Shown one piece after another: positions 1 to 10,966 of a DNA stretch of 64,000 bases; position 1 is the stretch's first letter, and each line of letters starts with the position of its first letter. The DNA is from Iris pallida (taxonomy: Eukaryota; Streptophyta; Magnoliopsida; Asparagales; Iridaceae): positions 38,090,039-38,154,038 of the forward strand of contig JANAVB010015600.1 of the NCBI GenBank assembly GCA_029216955.1, read 5' to 3'. Position numbers and translations under genes: made by a program. A model generated the notes under the pieces. That model worked only from the letters and a program-made list of their open reading frames with translations. It made no database searches and was not told the origin of the DNA.

Positions 1-1
1 G

Positions 2-2134
2 CAGTCCGTATTTCAAAGACTGCGACAGCCATCTTCAGAAGACGAGGCACTTCCCGTCGTATCTTGTAACTCTGCTCGGAAAGTCCCCACTGATGGAAGG
101 GGGAAGAAGACAAGTATTCCCAGCCCGAAAATCTCAACCACTGCGACTAAAAGACTGTCGTCTAAGCGGGTTCCCACCACCGAAGTTTTCCAAGGTACTC
201 GCTCTAAGATGAAATCTTCTACAGTAGGAGATTCGTCGTCCATAACGCAGGGGGTTGCTGAGGTTGGGGGTAGCACCCCTCCGAGCCTCCACAGCAACCC
301 AATGTTCCAAGAAGACGAGCCAGGGGAGACAACTCTCCCATCAGATGTAGCAAATCTCGACGTCCCCGAGGACATCCACAACTCCCAAGACGAGGCGAAC
401 TCGGAGATTGGGGGTACTATTCTTTTTTAGTCTGAATCAGAAGGGAACATACCCACATACCCCGACGACTTCTCACTACAGGGGTACGATTCAGAGGGCG
501 CTTCATCCACCGCTCCGTCTACCTCTCCTCATGTAAAAACGGTATTCATGACAGACATCAACCAAGGTGGTTCCAGTGATCACCAGCGCATCGACAGTCT
601 CGAAGCCATATTGCTTGCTTTGGTCAAATCTGTAGACGAGATTAAAGCGGCCCTTCCAACTCTGCAAGGAGGGACGCCTGGCCCAACCAGCACGGGTCCC
701 GCGGTCAATGCGGACTCGAATTTGGCGACACCGAACCCGGGCAACAATCCTCCGAAAACAACGGCCCCCACCGTCGTGGACGAAGCCCGCGAAGTAAGAA
801 GAGAGGTCCAAGAGCTCCGAGCCATGTTCCACGCCCGAGAGAATTCCCAAGACCTCAGAATACGGCAACCATACCCCGCTGCATGGAGGGATGTGCCATT
901 TCCACCAAGATATAAGCCGTTCAATATCAATCCCTATGATGGCAAGACCTCAGCAAGTCGGTACATCACTTACTTCGAGGTCACCACCGACCATTTGCCC
1001 CATGACGATGCTATTCTCACACGATTATTCGTCGGGGCATTGGAAGGAGTCGCCTTCGACTGGTATCGCAATCTGCCGAACAACTGCATCCACTCCTTCG
1101 CCGGCTTTAAGCACATGTTCTTGGAGAGTTTCTACGAAGTAGGGCAGGACGTCACCATGTCCATCCTCATGGACGTCGTCCAAGGGGAGAAGGAGCTGAC
1201 AAGGAACTACATTGAGCGGTTCCGCCAAACTACCATGAAGCTGCCCTCCGGAAATCCCGATTCCTCCTTGATTGAAATTTGCCAAAAGAGACTGCTTCCA
1301 ACGATCAGTCTCTGGATGGGCGAAAGTCAATTCAAGGATTGGAAGACGTTCATCATCAGTGCCACAAGCACGGAAGAACGATTGAAGAAGGCTCGCCAAT
1401 TGGGGTTGTACATCTCGGACGGAGAGAACAAGGGCAAACATCCTAACACCAACAACGACAATGGGGGTAATTCCTCCAACAATCGAAACAGCAGGGGCAA
1501 GCAGGCTATGGTGGCCGACACAGCACAAAAACCTAAGCCAAAGCCAGCAGACAAATAATGGCCGCAGATTACGTACTCCTTCGAAGATGGTCACGTCAAG
1601 CCCATCTTGGACATGCTCATACAAGGAGACAGAATCCAGCTTCCTCCACCAAGACGGGAACCACGGCCGGCAGAGATGGAGAACCCAAAGTACTGCCATT
1701 ACCATTGCTACGTCTACCATGCCACACACGACTGCTACCAGCTGAAACGGTACATCCAAAACCTCATCGATTCGAACGCTTTGGCCATCGATTTCGAAGA
1801 GGTAACGGTGGCAGCCAATATGGTGTCGGTACAATTCGGCAGCTTCCCTCCAACGGAAACTCAAGATGGGGTGTTCCCCATCCCTCTGGCGACAATGGAG
1901 ATTGGTAATCTTCCACCTCCCCGAGATCAGGCTGCTGGTCTAGTGCCCCTCACCACATCACGAGGGGAGGTCATGTGGATCCATCCGGACTTAGTATCAG
2001 AAGTGACACGGCCCACACCATCTTCCACCTACAAGAACAAAGTGGAAAAGTCAGGACCTGCCACACAATCTCGGCAGACATCGAGGAAGCTACAGCCGTC
2101 GTCACGCGGTCTGGAGCGGAATCCCAACCTGTAG
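2..2134 (+). pseudogene. gag: TatA gag, 5' end off window, with two in-frame stops
   Basis: Structural capsid/nucleocapsid protein of the retrotransposon. One frame is open from the first bases, through an ATG at 548, to 2134, broken by TAG at 428-430 and TAA at 1556-1558. The N-terminal part is acidic and low-complexity. The retrotransposon capsid fold covers about 905-1350, with the DWYRNLP and NYIERFRQ blocks typical of plant Ty3/gypsy gag. The C-terminal part after the second stop carries a zinc-knuckle-like Cys/His cluster at about 1690-1740 (CHYHCYVYHATHDC), the degenerate form usual in Tat elements. The gag frame overlaps the protease frame over 1909-2134. A shift between them is therefore needed, either programmed -1 or a later mutation; the sequence does not decide which. 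The true start may lie left of the window. Confidence 0.85.
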
Positions 2135-2859
2135 TTGACAATCCAGCTGAAAAGCATCAACCCACTACAACTGATGCTCCGGGACCGGCCCAGCCTTCGA
2201 CGACCGATAAGCCTAGGCCGAGGGAGACTCTCTTCGACAAATTCCTCCGAAAAGAGGCAGCCCAAGGGCTAGAGAGGCCCTACAACTTTGATATCTTAGC
2301 GCAATTGGCTAACACACCGGCCAAGTTATCACTATACGAACTCCTAAGGCTCTCCAAGGACGTTCTTATTGCATTGAACGAAGCACTCCAAAATGCCGAT
2401 GCCTATCTGGCTCAATCCAACCTCACCGGGGAGGACTCACCCGTGGATCTCCAGGACAGCGCCTGTATGGGAGCAATGCCCAACATCGTCTTTACTCCGC
2501 AGGACATGCTCATCAAAACTAATCTGCACGATCGCCCATTATACTACACGGGATACATCGGCGACGTGAAGGTGGATCGGATGCACATAGATCCTGGCTC
2601 TTCCATAAGCATCATCTCAAAAGGGCTGCTACATCATCTCCGCATCCCAATGCATCGCCTGACACCCACAAGCACCGCCATCAGTGGCTTCAATTCGGGC
2701 ATGAGCTACCTAATCGGGAAGATTCATCTGAAGTATCAGATTGGCGATCTCCAATCCGAAGTCACCTGCTACGTCATAGATGCAGACACTTCTTACAACA
2801 TCCTCTTGGGGCGCCCATGGATACACAATTACATGATCGTGCCTTCCACGCTACACTAG
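1909..2859 (+). pseudogene. TatA aspartic protease region
   Basis: Retroviral-type aspartic protease that would process the Gag-Pol polyprotein. The frame opens after a TAA at 1906-1908 and runs to TAG 2857-2859, -1 relative to gag. The catalytic site is Asp-Pro-Gly-Ser at 2590 (HIDPGSSISII). The downstream ILLGRPWIH block at about 2800-2826 is the conserved C-terminal protease motif of Tat elements. The closing TAG sits where relatives read a Gln after Leu-His, so it looks like a CAG-to-TAG nonsense change rather than the natural end. The same frame continues into the linker. Confidence 0.82.
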
Positions 2860-4200
2860 TGCTTCAAATATGTCGACAAACTCGGCTTCGTGAGGACAGA
2901 ATTTGCTGATATCGATCCTTTCAAAGGGGTCGAATCCTACTAGTCAGACTCCTGCCTATACAAAAAGTCAAAGAGGCACCTTGATGAACGAGATGTACAA
3001 GTTCATACCGAGACAACTTCCGGATCAGAAGAACCTCTGACGATCCACCTCCAAGCTCGCAAACCGGGCAGGTCCGCACCCCTTACTGCCACTCTGCGGA
3101 AGGACGCGATCAGCCTCTCGGCGCAGGAGGAGCAGATGATAATCCGGCTGCCAAGGTCCGGCCAAGTGCCGAGACCCACAACGGGGGCACTGACAATCAG
3201 ACTGTCGAGAGTCGGTCAACCCCAAACGGAGAAGCTCAATCCCTTCGATAGGCCACTGACGATACGCCTTCCCAAGAAGGGTCGTCACCCCGATGCAAGG
3301 TCTGACACTTCTAGCGAACTAGCCACTCCTCGCTCCACATCAAATGCCAAACTGGGGGTCGCTAGTCTGCCAACAACTCCATGCTCTGCTGCATCAGCTG
3401 AACCTATGACGATCAAGCTACCCAGGTCATCCTCTCAGTCTTCACTTACGCAGGGGGTAGTCAAAGAGGAACCAGAGCTAGCCAAGTATGTGGCTGCCCA
3501 CACTGATGCTCCCTCCGCTGATGATGTAATCCCCCTAAAAAAGATACCTTACTTCATCAATAAAGGGTTATCTTTGAACTACACCGAGCTCAATAAGCTA
3601 TGTACAATGTATGCTATGGAACACGGTATGGGCACTCACCTACACACACAGGTGACAAATGTGTACACCGCGATCCAGCTTACTCCAGTAGAAGACGCTT
3701 ACCGAATAATCGAAGGAGGGGACCATCCAATCATCTTCGGCCGGAAGGACGACCCGCATCCCTTTACCATAGAGGAAGTCGACCTCGGGTCAGATGCCGG
3801 AAGACTGCCTCCGTATCTTTATAGACCCCAATCCAAATATCTCATGCAGAAACAGGGGTATGATCTGGAGACGACGCCAGGTTTGAACTACGGTACTGGG
3901 CGACGATTACCTTTAAAGTCGCCAGTCTCGGCGGGCAAACCATGGGACTACTATAGCAAAACTCGATGCGGGTTAGGGTATGTAACGCCTACTACGACCC
4001 TTGAGGGTTCAGATGAAGAATGCGACTGGCAATCACATTCAACCGGGTCACCAACTTCTGACTCGGATACCAGCATCGGAGACGTGTTCAGACAAGTCTT
4101 GTCAGTCAACATGGCATTTGCCGACGCTTACGAGGAAGATGAAGACATCCCCGAGATCCTCGAGCTAGAGCCGTGGGCCCAGCAATTGGATGCACAATAG
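2860..4200 (+). pseudogene. TatA protease-RT linker with repeated TIRLPR-like peptides
   Basis: Same frame as protease and RT, broken by TAG 2941-2943 and ended by TAG 4198-4200. The longest open part starts at the ATG at 3136. It contains five spaced copies of a short peptide, [LM]-[TI]-I-[HRK]-L followed in four cases by [PS]-[RK]-x: at 3037, 3136, 3190, 3256 and 3406. A longer conserved-looking part follows (about 3530-3930, including IPYFINKGLSLNY), then an acidic tail. Tat elements are known to have a long poorly characterised stretch between protease and RT; I do not recognise an enzymatic domain here. Its role is unknown. Confidence 0.7.
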
Positions 4201-6567
4201 GAAAAATAGTTCGAACTCAGAGAACGTCCTACTGAAGATGAAGTCATACAGGTTGACCTCGACAGCGAATCTTCTCCAAAACCAATTTTCGTCAGTAAAA
4301 GCCTAGCAGACGAAGAGCGGGAGTCGCTGCTAGAACTTGTCAGAGAATACATTAATGTGTTCGCTTGGAGCTATGAAGACATGCCAGGGTTAAATCCCGA
4401 CATTGCTCTTCACAAACTCAACATTCGGCCGGATGCGAAGCCAGTCAAGCAATAACAGCGACGCTTCCGCCCAGGCATCATGGACGCGATCGAAACCGAA
4501 GTCAACAAACTGATAGCCAGCGGCTTCATTCGTGAGGAACAACAACCTGACTGGGTCGCCAATATAGTGCCCGTCCTGAAGAAGAATGGAAAGATTCGAA
4601 TCTGCATCGACTTCCGCAATCTGAACGAGGCGTGCCCCAAAGATGAATTCCCCCTTCCTATCACAGACATCATGATCGATAATACCTACGGCTTCGAACG
4701 TATGTCATTCATGGATGGCTTCTCGGGGTACAACCAAATCAAAATGTCTCCTGACGACGAAAAGCATATATCATTCCGAACACCAATTGGCGCGTACTGC
4801 TACACAGTCATGCCTTTCGATTTGAAGAATGCCGGCGCCACATATCAAAGAGCCATGAGCACCATCTTCAGAGACCACTTACGCAAGACGGTGGAGTGCT
4901 ATATTGACGACATAGCCGTTAAGAGTCGCTGCAAGGGAGACCATCTGCAGGATCTAAGGACGGTATTCAACCTAATGCGAGCACACAATTTGAAAATGAA
5001 CCCTACGAAGTCCTTTGTGGGCGTATCCAGCGGAAAGTTATTGGACTTTATCATCACTGCACATGGTATCCATGTAGACCCTGAGAAGACGAAAGCAATT
5101 ATGGAGATGGGTCCACCGAGAAATCTCCGTGAACTCAAAGGCCTTCAAGGGAGGCTAGCTTACATCAGGAGGTTCATTTCCAACCTCTCCGGGCGATGTC
5201 GACCATTCACCCATCTCATGAAGAAAGACGTCTCATTCGTATGGGATGAAGAATGCCAGCGCATCTTCGACAGCATCAAAGAATATTTGTCGAACCCTCC
5301 AGTCTTGGTGGCCACGGTTTCTAGAAAACCATTCCTGCTCTATGTACGAGCAATGGAACATTCCCTCGGGGCTCTGCTGGCACAAAACAATAACGCAGGC
5401 CATGAACAAGCCATATATTACCTCAACCGAATGATGATTGGGCCAGAGCACCGATACACCGCTGTGGAGAAGGAATGCCTTGCTCTGGTGTTCACCATTC
5501 GGAAAATGCGACACTATGTCACCGGACAAACGATACATGTGATCTCACGAGTCAACCCTCTCAGGGTCCTCATGACTAAACCAGGGGCACTCAGCTCTCG
5601 CCTCGCTATATGGGCAATATTGCTGTCCCCTTATCATATGATCTTCGTCCCACAAAAGACAGTCAAAGGTCAAGCCCTGGCAGACTTCTTAGCAGCCCAC
5701 CCAGGCTCGGAGTCTTCCAGAATATATGAAGAGATCCCAGATGAGGTCGCCGACTCGCATGCAACCTCTCACGATGATATACGGCGAATGTTCTTCGACG
5801 GTGCTTCGAGGACCGGACCTAAAGGCAATATCGTCGTCGGAGTCGGGGTAGTGCTGGTCTCCCCTTCCGGATTGGTGATTAACCGCGCTTATTCCCTCAC
5901 TGAACCCTGCTCTAACAATGTGGCCGAGTACAACGCTCTGGTCATTGGCCTCCAACTTGCAAGAGAGCTGGGGGTAGAATACCTTGAAGCATACGACGAT
6001 TCCCAACTAATCGTCAATCAGATCCGGGGCTCATACGAGGTCCGCCACGAAGACATGATCCCTTATCACCAAATAACGATTGACATCATCTCGTCGTTCG
6101 AGGGGTTCTTTATCGAACATGTCCCCAGACTCCGAAATATCGAAGCTGATGCCCTAGCTGGTCTTGTCGCTTCCCTAGCAGTTCCGAACTATGATCGCCA
6201 ATCAATGGATGTGATAGGCTACGAACTGGTCTGTCCCAAGAACAATGTGCAATTCGTGGCGAGTTATTCCGCCTATACGATCGATGATGCCCCAGATTGG
6301 AGACAACCATTCATCGACTTCGTCGTCTACGACAACCTGCCCGAGAACCCAAAGGAAGCCACTTCCATCAGACGACGTTCTCTTAGATTCTTCTACGATA
6401 CAGAGACGAAAATGCTGTATCGCCGCTCCTACGACGGATTACTGCTTCGGTGTCTGTCAAACGCAGAAGCCAAAGAAGCCGTACGAGAAGCCCATGACGG
6501 TGTCTGCGGGGCCCACCAGCCCGATCCTAAATTGCAGGACCGTCTTCGACGAATGGGCTACTATTAG
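4201..6567 (+). pseudogene. TatA reverse transcriptase, RNase H and archaeal-type RNase H
   Basis: Copies element RNA into DNA and removes RNA from the hybrid. The same pol frame continues with stops at 4207-4209 and 4453-4455, is then open 4480-6567, and is broken by TAG 6565-6567. RT has the RICIDFRNLN block near 4600 and the catalytic YIDD box (Asp-Asp 4906-4911). The connection RNase H follows at about 5240-5700. A second RNase H at about 5790-6190 has FDGAS (Asp 5797), NNVAEYNAL, YDDSQLIVNQ and EADALAG, which supply the four acidic residues. This archaeal-type RNase H places the element in the Tat lineage. The integrase zinc-finger N-terminal half follows (REAHDGVCGAH). The stop at 6565 falls where the zinc finger should read Trp. 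Confidence 0.9.
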
Positions 6568-7554
6568 CCCACGATGGTGGCAGATGCGATAGATTATGCT
6601 AGAAAATACAAAGCCTGCCAAGTCTACGCGGACTTCATTCACCAACCATCCGAATTTCTACATCCGATAGTGGCGTCCTGGCCATTCGAAGCATGGGGAA
6701 TGGATATCGTTGGTCCAATCACCCTACCTTTCTCCTGAGGATATCGCTTCATACTTGTGATCACTGATTACTTCTCCAAATGGGCGGAAGCTATCCCACT
6801 CGCAGAAGTCAAGACTTCAAACGTGATCAGCCTCCTCAAGCATCACGTCATCTACCGCTTTGGACTGCCCCAAAGGATCATCCATGATAATGGTCCGCAG
6901 TTTGCAAGCCACGCTTTCTATCGATTTTGCGATAAGCACCGTATTCAGAATATTGCTTCGATACCGTACAATCCGACAGCGAACGGGTTGGCAGAGGCAT
7001 TCAACAAAATAATCATCAAACTCCTCAAGAAGTTTGTCTCCTCCAACAAATGCGACTGGAACGAGAAGCTCGGCGAGTGTTTATGGGCGTACCGTACTAC
7101 AGTCCGAACAGCTACCGGGAACACACCATTCTCTCTAGTATACGGGAGTGAGGCAGTTCTCCCATTAGAGACTCAAATACCCTCACTCCGCATCGCCCTC
7201 ACTTATCAATTGACGACGGATGACAACTACCGGCGTCGACTACAAGAGTTGGAGGCCTTAGATGAAAAGCGCCTCCTAGCTCAGCAAAGGATCGAGCTAT
7301 ACCAAGCACGAATCTCAGGAGCCTTCAACAAGAAGGTCAAAATCAGAACATTCCAAGTGGGCGATCTTGTTCTGGCAGTCCGGAGGCCAATGGTCATGAC
7401 TCACAAGACCGCCGGCAAGTTCCAGCCAAAATGGAAAGGTCCATTTGTCATCGAGGCCGTGTTCTCCAACGGTGCTTACCGCCTCGCTAAGCAAAACGGA
7501 GACTTGCTCATGTTGCCCGTCAACGGCAAGTTCCTGAAGAAATATTATGTCTAA
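6568..7554 (+). pseudogene. TatA integrase
   Basis: Integrase inserts the cDNA into chromatin. The frame continues from RT and is broken by TGA 6736-6738, where TatB reads CGA (Arg). The DDE triad is present: Asp 6703, Asp 6886, Glu 6994 (35 residues between the last two). The second Cys pair of the zinc finger is damaged: TatA has Tyr in KYKACQ where TatB has Cys (KCKACQ). The C-terminal part has the GKFQPKWKGPFVIEAV block (integrase C-terminal SH3-like region) and no chromodomain, as expected for Tat. It ends at TAA 7552-7554. Confidence 0.9.
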
Positions 7555-7965
7555 ACAACATTCTCCAGATTATTGAATCACGTACCCGCTGGTACCACTG
7601 AACTCACCCTCATAGTTTTCTAGATTTTCGAGTCATGTACCCGCTGGTACCGCTAAATTCACGCTCACCATTCTTCAGATTCTCGAGTCATGTACCCGCT
7701 GGTACCTCTGAACTCACATCCCGGTCACTCTTTCAGGTAGCAAGTCATGTATGATCATACCTCTGAACTTTCCACTCGAAGAAGATCCTCCCTCATGATC
7801 TAATACCCGCACTCCCAGTGCACAAAAAGGGTAATCGATCCACAAATTTCCAAAACGGCCATGTCCTCATTACCTCTGAGTCGTTCTACTTCCGCCAAAA
7901 ACAAATCACCCCTTACATAGAACTTTCATGTCCTCATTACCTCTGAGTCGTTCTATGTGCCCTCC
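7555..7965 (+). repeat. TatA 3' non-coding region, part 1: covarying hairpin repeats
   Basis: No coding sequence. Units carry a conserved core CATGT...ACC[GT]CTGA enclosed by inverted-repeat arms that differ from copy to copy. Examples: AAGT 7742-7745 with ACTT 7767-7770 (core palindrome GTATGATCATAC 7749-7760); AACGGC 7854-7859 with GTCGTT 7880-7885; ACATAGAAC 7915-7923 with GTTCTATGT 7950-7958. Three earlier units near 7580, 7632 and 7686 repeat about every 54 bp and contain GTACCCGCTGGTACC. A two-stem hairpin of a second kind sits at 7804-7833. The region is cut at 7965 by the minus-strand chromovirus. Confidence 0.8.
7961..7965. repeat. Target-site duplication CCTCC (left), matching 18609-18613 (right)
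   Basis: The 5 bp immediately left of the LTR start TGTCACG are CCTCC, and the 5 bp immediately right of the far LTR end GTGACA are CCTCC. Across the junction the flanks match the uninterrupted TatB sequence around 34325-34350, which shows the insertion point directly. Confidence 0.92.
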
Positions 7966-10797
7966 TGTCACGCCCCAGAACCAGAATACTGGAGAGCGGG
8001 GGCAGACATAGCCAGCTACGTATATTGAAATGGAAACCACCTCGATATACGGTCACGGCTGTCTAGATATATGAGGGTTTACTATAAGCCAACAGTCTTT
8101 TATGGCCATGAACAAGCCTAATGTCTCAATCACAAGCAAGTTAGTAAGGTCGCAAGATGTATGATCATTAAATATAAAATAATAAGGCGTCCCAAATATT
8201 ACATATTCAGCTGATCATGAAGCTAGTCGTTACAAAATGTTAGGACTAGCAAGAGTTTAGTCATACATGATCAACCCTAGGATTTGTTAATCATGTTTAC
8301 AGCCCGTAGGCAGACAGTAAGTAAAGTGCATCGAGCTAACAGGTGCTCGTCGGCTAAACGCCTCAAAAGAATAGTTTTACAATAAAGTGGGCAAGACAAA
8401 AGAAAAACCCACTCTAGGCCCGGGTTCCGTCTAGTTGTCACCATTGGGCTGGAAGCTTGGTAGATCCGCGGGAGCTGCTCCGAAATCTGGCTACACAAAA
8501 CCAGCTGGGTCAACCACAAAAAGAGCAAGTGCCACAAGGGGGCCACGAAATAAGAACAAAAGCCAGCAATTAGTACAAGAAAATCTAATATTAAAACTAG
8601 AACTTACGAAAACATGTCAGGATGATATACGACGAGATAACCATGGAACTATTCCGATAGCCAGGTTACAACCCGTAAACCAAACAAGGACCGGGGTTGT
8701 AACCCTTCATCTGAACAGAACTTGGTTTCCCACCATTTATCGGCAAGATAATAATGTAAGAAATCAAGACATGGGGCAATCTTGTACTGGATAAAGACAT
8801 GGCTAGACTGGTTATACCTCATTCAATCAATCACGACCAAGCAGATACTACGGCTTACTACTTTAACTAACTAGGGTTATCACATGCCTAATTACTAACA
8901 AGATGCAGTGAGATTATTCCACAGTCACAAGCCCTGCAGACCATCCAGGTTACCCAGGTCGAAAATTAGGGGTTGAATTCTGGTGGGTACATCGTCCAGG
9001 AAACGTATGTACCCTTAAGTGACTTAGAAGGTGCAACACATGACAGTGTGCTGGAAATGTGCCCTACTCGACGGCAGGCTACAGATCCCAAGAGCGTCCC
9101 GGTAACGGGATTGCCTGTAGCTGTGTCATCTCTTCATGACTACTGTGTTATTCTAGTTATTAACCTTAATTTATTTTGGTAGGTACCCCTGACCGTGGTA
9201 CTCATGAGTCCCATCCTAGACATGATGCAAGACAGGACAAGTGGATTTAACAAGCAAGCAAGAATGAACTACCCACGGTGTCAAGGCCGGTCAAGTTAAG
9301 TTAGACGTCGCAACAGTATTAAGTTATCAAGTCATGCTACAAGTCAGGAGTGAGCCGCCACGGGCCACTATCAAGTTATCAAGTCACAAGGATTAATTAC
9401 AAGTTACAAGTTAGGTGTGCACCCCGCTGGGTCACTAGCAAGGAGATCAGAGAATACTAGGATCATAATCCACAGAAAATCCCGAGAACCGTACTAGTCA
9501 TAAACAATTACTTGAAAACCGTGTTAGGCCGTGTCGGGTCAAGATAGTCGTACTGTGTTGAACAGATCTCAGGAAAACCCAATCCACAAAAGAGAAACCA
9601 AATCGAGAAATAAAACCAATACTCCAAGAGCCAATGGGTTAAGCAAGGGGTCAGGGTGCAGCGTACGCGCAAGGCCACGCACGCAGGGGAGCAGCATACG
9701 CATAAAAGCATGCACGCAGGGGAGCAGCGTACGCATAAAAGCACGCACGCAGGGGGAGCAGCGTACGCGTAAAAACACGCACGCAGGGGGAGCAGCGTAC
9801 GCACCAGGACACGCACGCAGGGAAGCAGCGTACGCACAAGGGCACGCACGCAGGCGGAGCAGCGTGCACGCACGCAGGGGGAGCAGCGTACGCACAAGGA
9901 CACGCACGCAGGGGAGCTGCGTACGCACAAGGGCACGCACGCAGGGGAGCTGCGTACGCACAAGGGCACGCACGCAGGGGAGCTGCGTACGCATAAAAGC
10001 ACGCACGCAGGGGAGCTGCGTACGCACAAAAGCACGCACGCAGGGGAGCTGCGTACGTGTAAATACACGCACGCAGGGGAGCAGCGTACGCACAAGGGCA
10101 CGCACGCAGGGGAGCTGCGTACGCACAAAAGCACGACGCAGGGTCTTCTTCTCCATGGCTGAGAAGAGGCTCCAATGGTTCCCAAAACTTCAGATCATCA
10201 CAACTTGGCCATCGGAACTCCAAATCCGGATTTCCAATGTTCCAACTAGGGTGAAATGGAATTCTCTTCCACATGGAAACATCAAAACCCATAAAAATCA
10301 AACTTAAATAGATCAAAACCATGTAAAATCGAAAATAGGGAAAACTTAGATCTAGAATAATGGAGACTCCAAATCACAAAATACCAAGTTCTAATATTGA
10401 TCGCCATGTCCTAATCTAGCAAATGGACAAATAAAATAGGGTTCTCATGTGGTGGCAAGGTGCACTTGCCTATGGGTTGGTGTTGTGTAGAGGAAGGAGA
10501 AGAGTGTTGTGTAGAGGAAGGAGAAGAAGAAATTAATGGAGGTTTATGAGGAGAGAGAAAAGTTGGTAGAGTTTTAAAGAGGGTAGGATGTGGTGTGTTG
10601 AGGGTGGAGCATAGGCTAAGGTGTTCCAATACATATTAAACCAACCCAAACCAAACCAATCCAATTAAAACCGAGCCATGTCAAAATCCAAAATACGAGA
10701 AATATCGAAATTCCACAAGTTGAGAAAAAAATACATGCCAAAATCCAGATACGAGTATAAATACGAAATACGGGAAATACGAGAAATGAGGGTGACA
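7966..10797 (-). repeat. Tekay-1 3' LTR (2832 bp)
   Basis: Direct repeat of 15810-18608 with TG...CA ends. It contains the 33-bp CpG-rich array at 9655-10140. In element orientation a pyrimidine-rich stretch with a TTTAAA box near 10570-10590 could be the core promoter. It has no genuine coding sequence; long open frames here are by-products of the array, because 33 is a multiple of three. Confidence 0.92.
9655..10140. repeat. 33-bp tandem array in Tekay-1 3' LTR
   Basis: About 15 degenerate units of 33 bp, each containing the palindrome GCGTACGC and the block CACGCACGCAGGGGAGC. Variants alternate CAAGGG and TAAAAG after the palindrome. It is strongly CpG-rich compared with its surroundings. 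A related array lies in the other LTR at 17501-17945. The LTRs differ in length by 33 bp, the size of one unit. Confidence 0.93.
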
Positions 10798-10966
10798 ACT
10801 CTATCCACCTTAAAAAAATTCCATCCTCAGAATTTAATCAAGGAGCTAGAGACTGTCACGACAAGTCACATTAAGCACAGGCAAGTTACACTAAGCAGTT
10901 CAATCATATAATCATACAATGCAAGCAAGGAAGGGAAAACGTAAGGCATAAGAAAGACATTATACC
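10798..10966 (-). other. Tekay-1 3' untranslated stretch with polypurine tract
   Basis: Between the pol stop and the 3' LTR. On the minus strand it reads GAGGATGGAATTTTTTTAAGGTGGATAG immediately before the LTR, the purine-rich block that primes plus-strand DNA in chromoviruses; the equivalent in the gag-only element is at 26455-26488. Nothing else is visible. Confidence 0.7.

Noticed and set aside
1025..1864. Antisense ORF of 279 codons opposite TatA gag
   Set aside because: Shadow of gag on the complementary strand; not conserved in composition and with no landmark.
1906..2134. Programmed -1 frameshift between TatA gag and protease
   Set aside because: The overlap is real but no clear slippery heptamer with a downstream structure stands out, and the copy is full of mutations, so a random indel is equally likely.
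9655..10140. Possible CRISPR array because of regular short repeats
   Set aside because: Units are contiguous with no unique spacers, and the setting is a plant LTR.
9508..10322. Several overlapping long ORFs on both strands, rich in Arg, Thr, Gln, Cys, Ala and Tyr repeats
   Set aside because: They are translations of the 33-bp tandem array; because 33 is divisible by three, every frame stays open. They repeat in the second LTR and have no start context or conserved domain.
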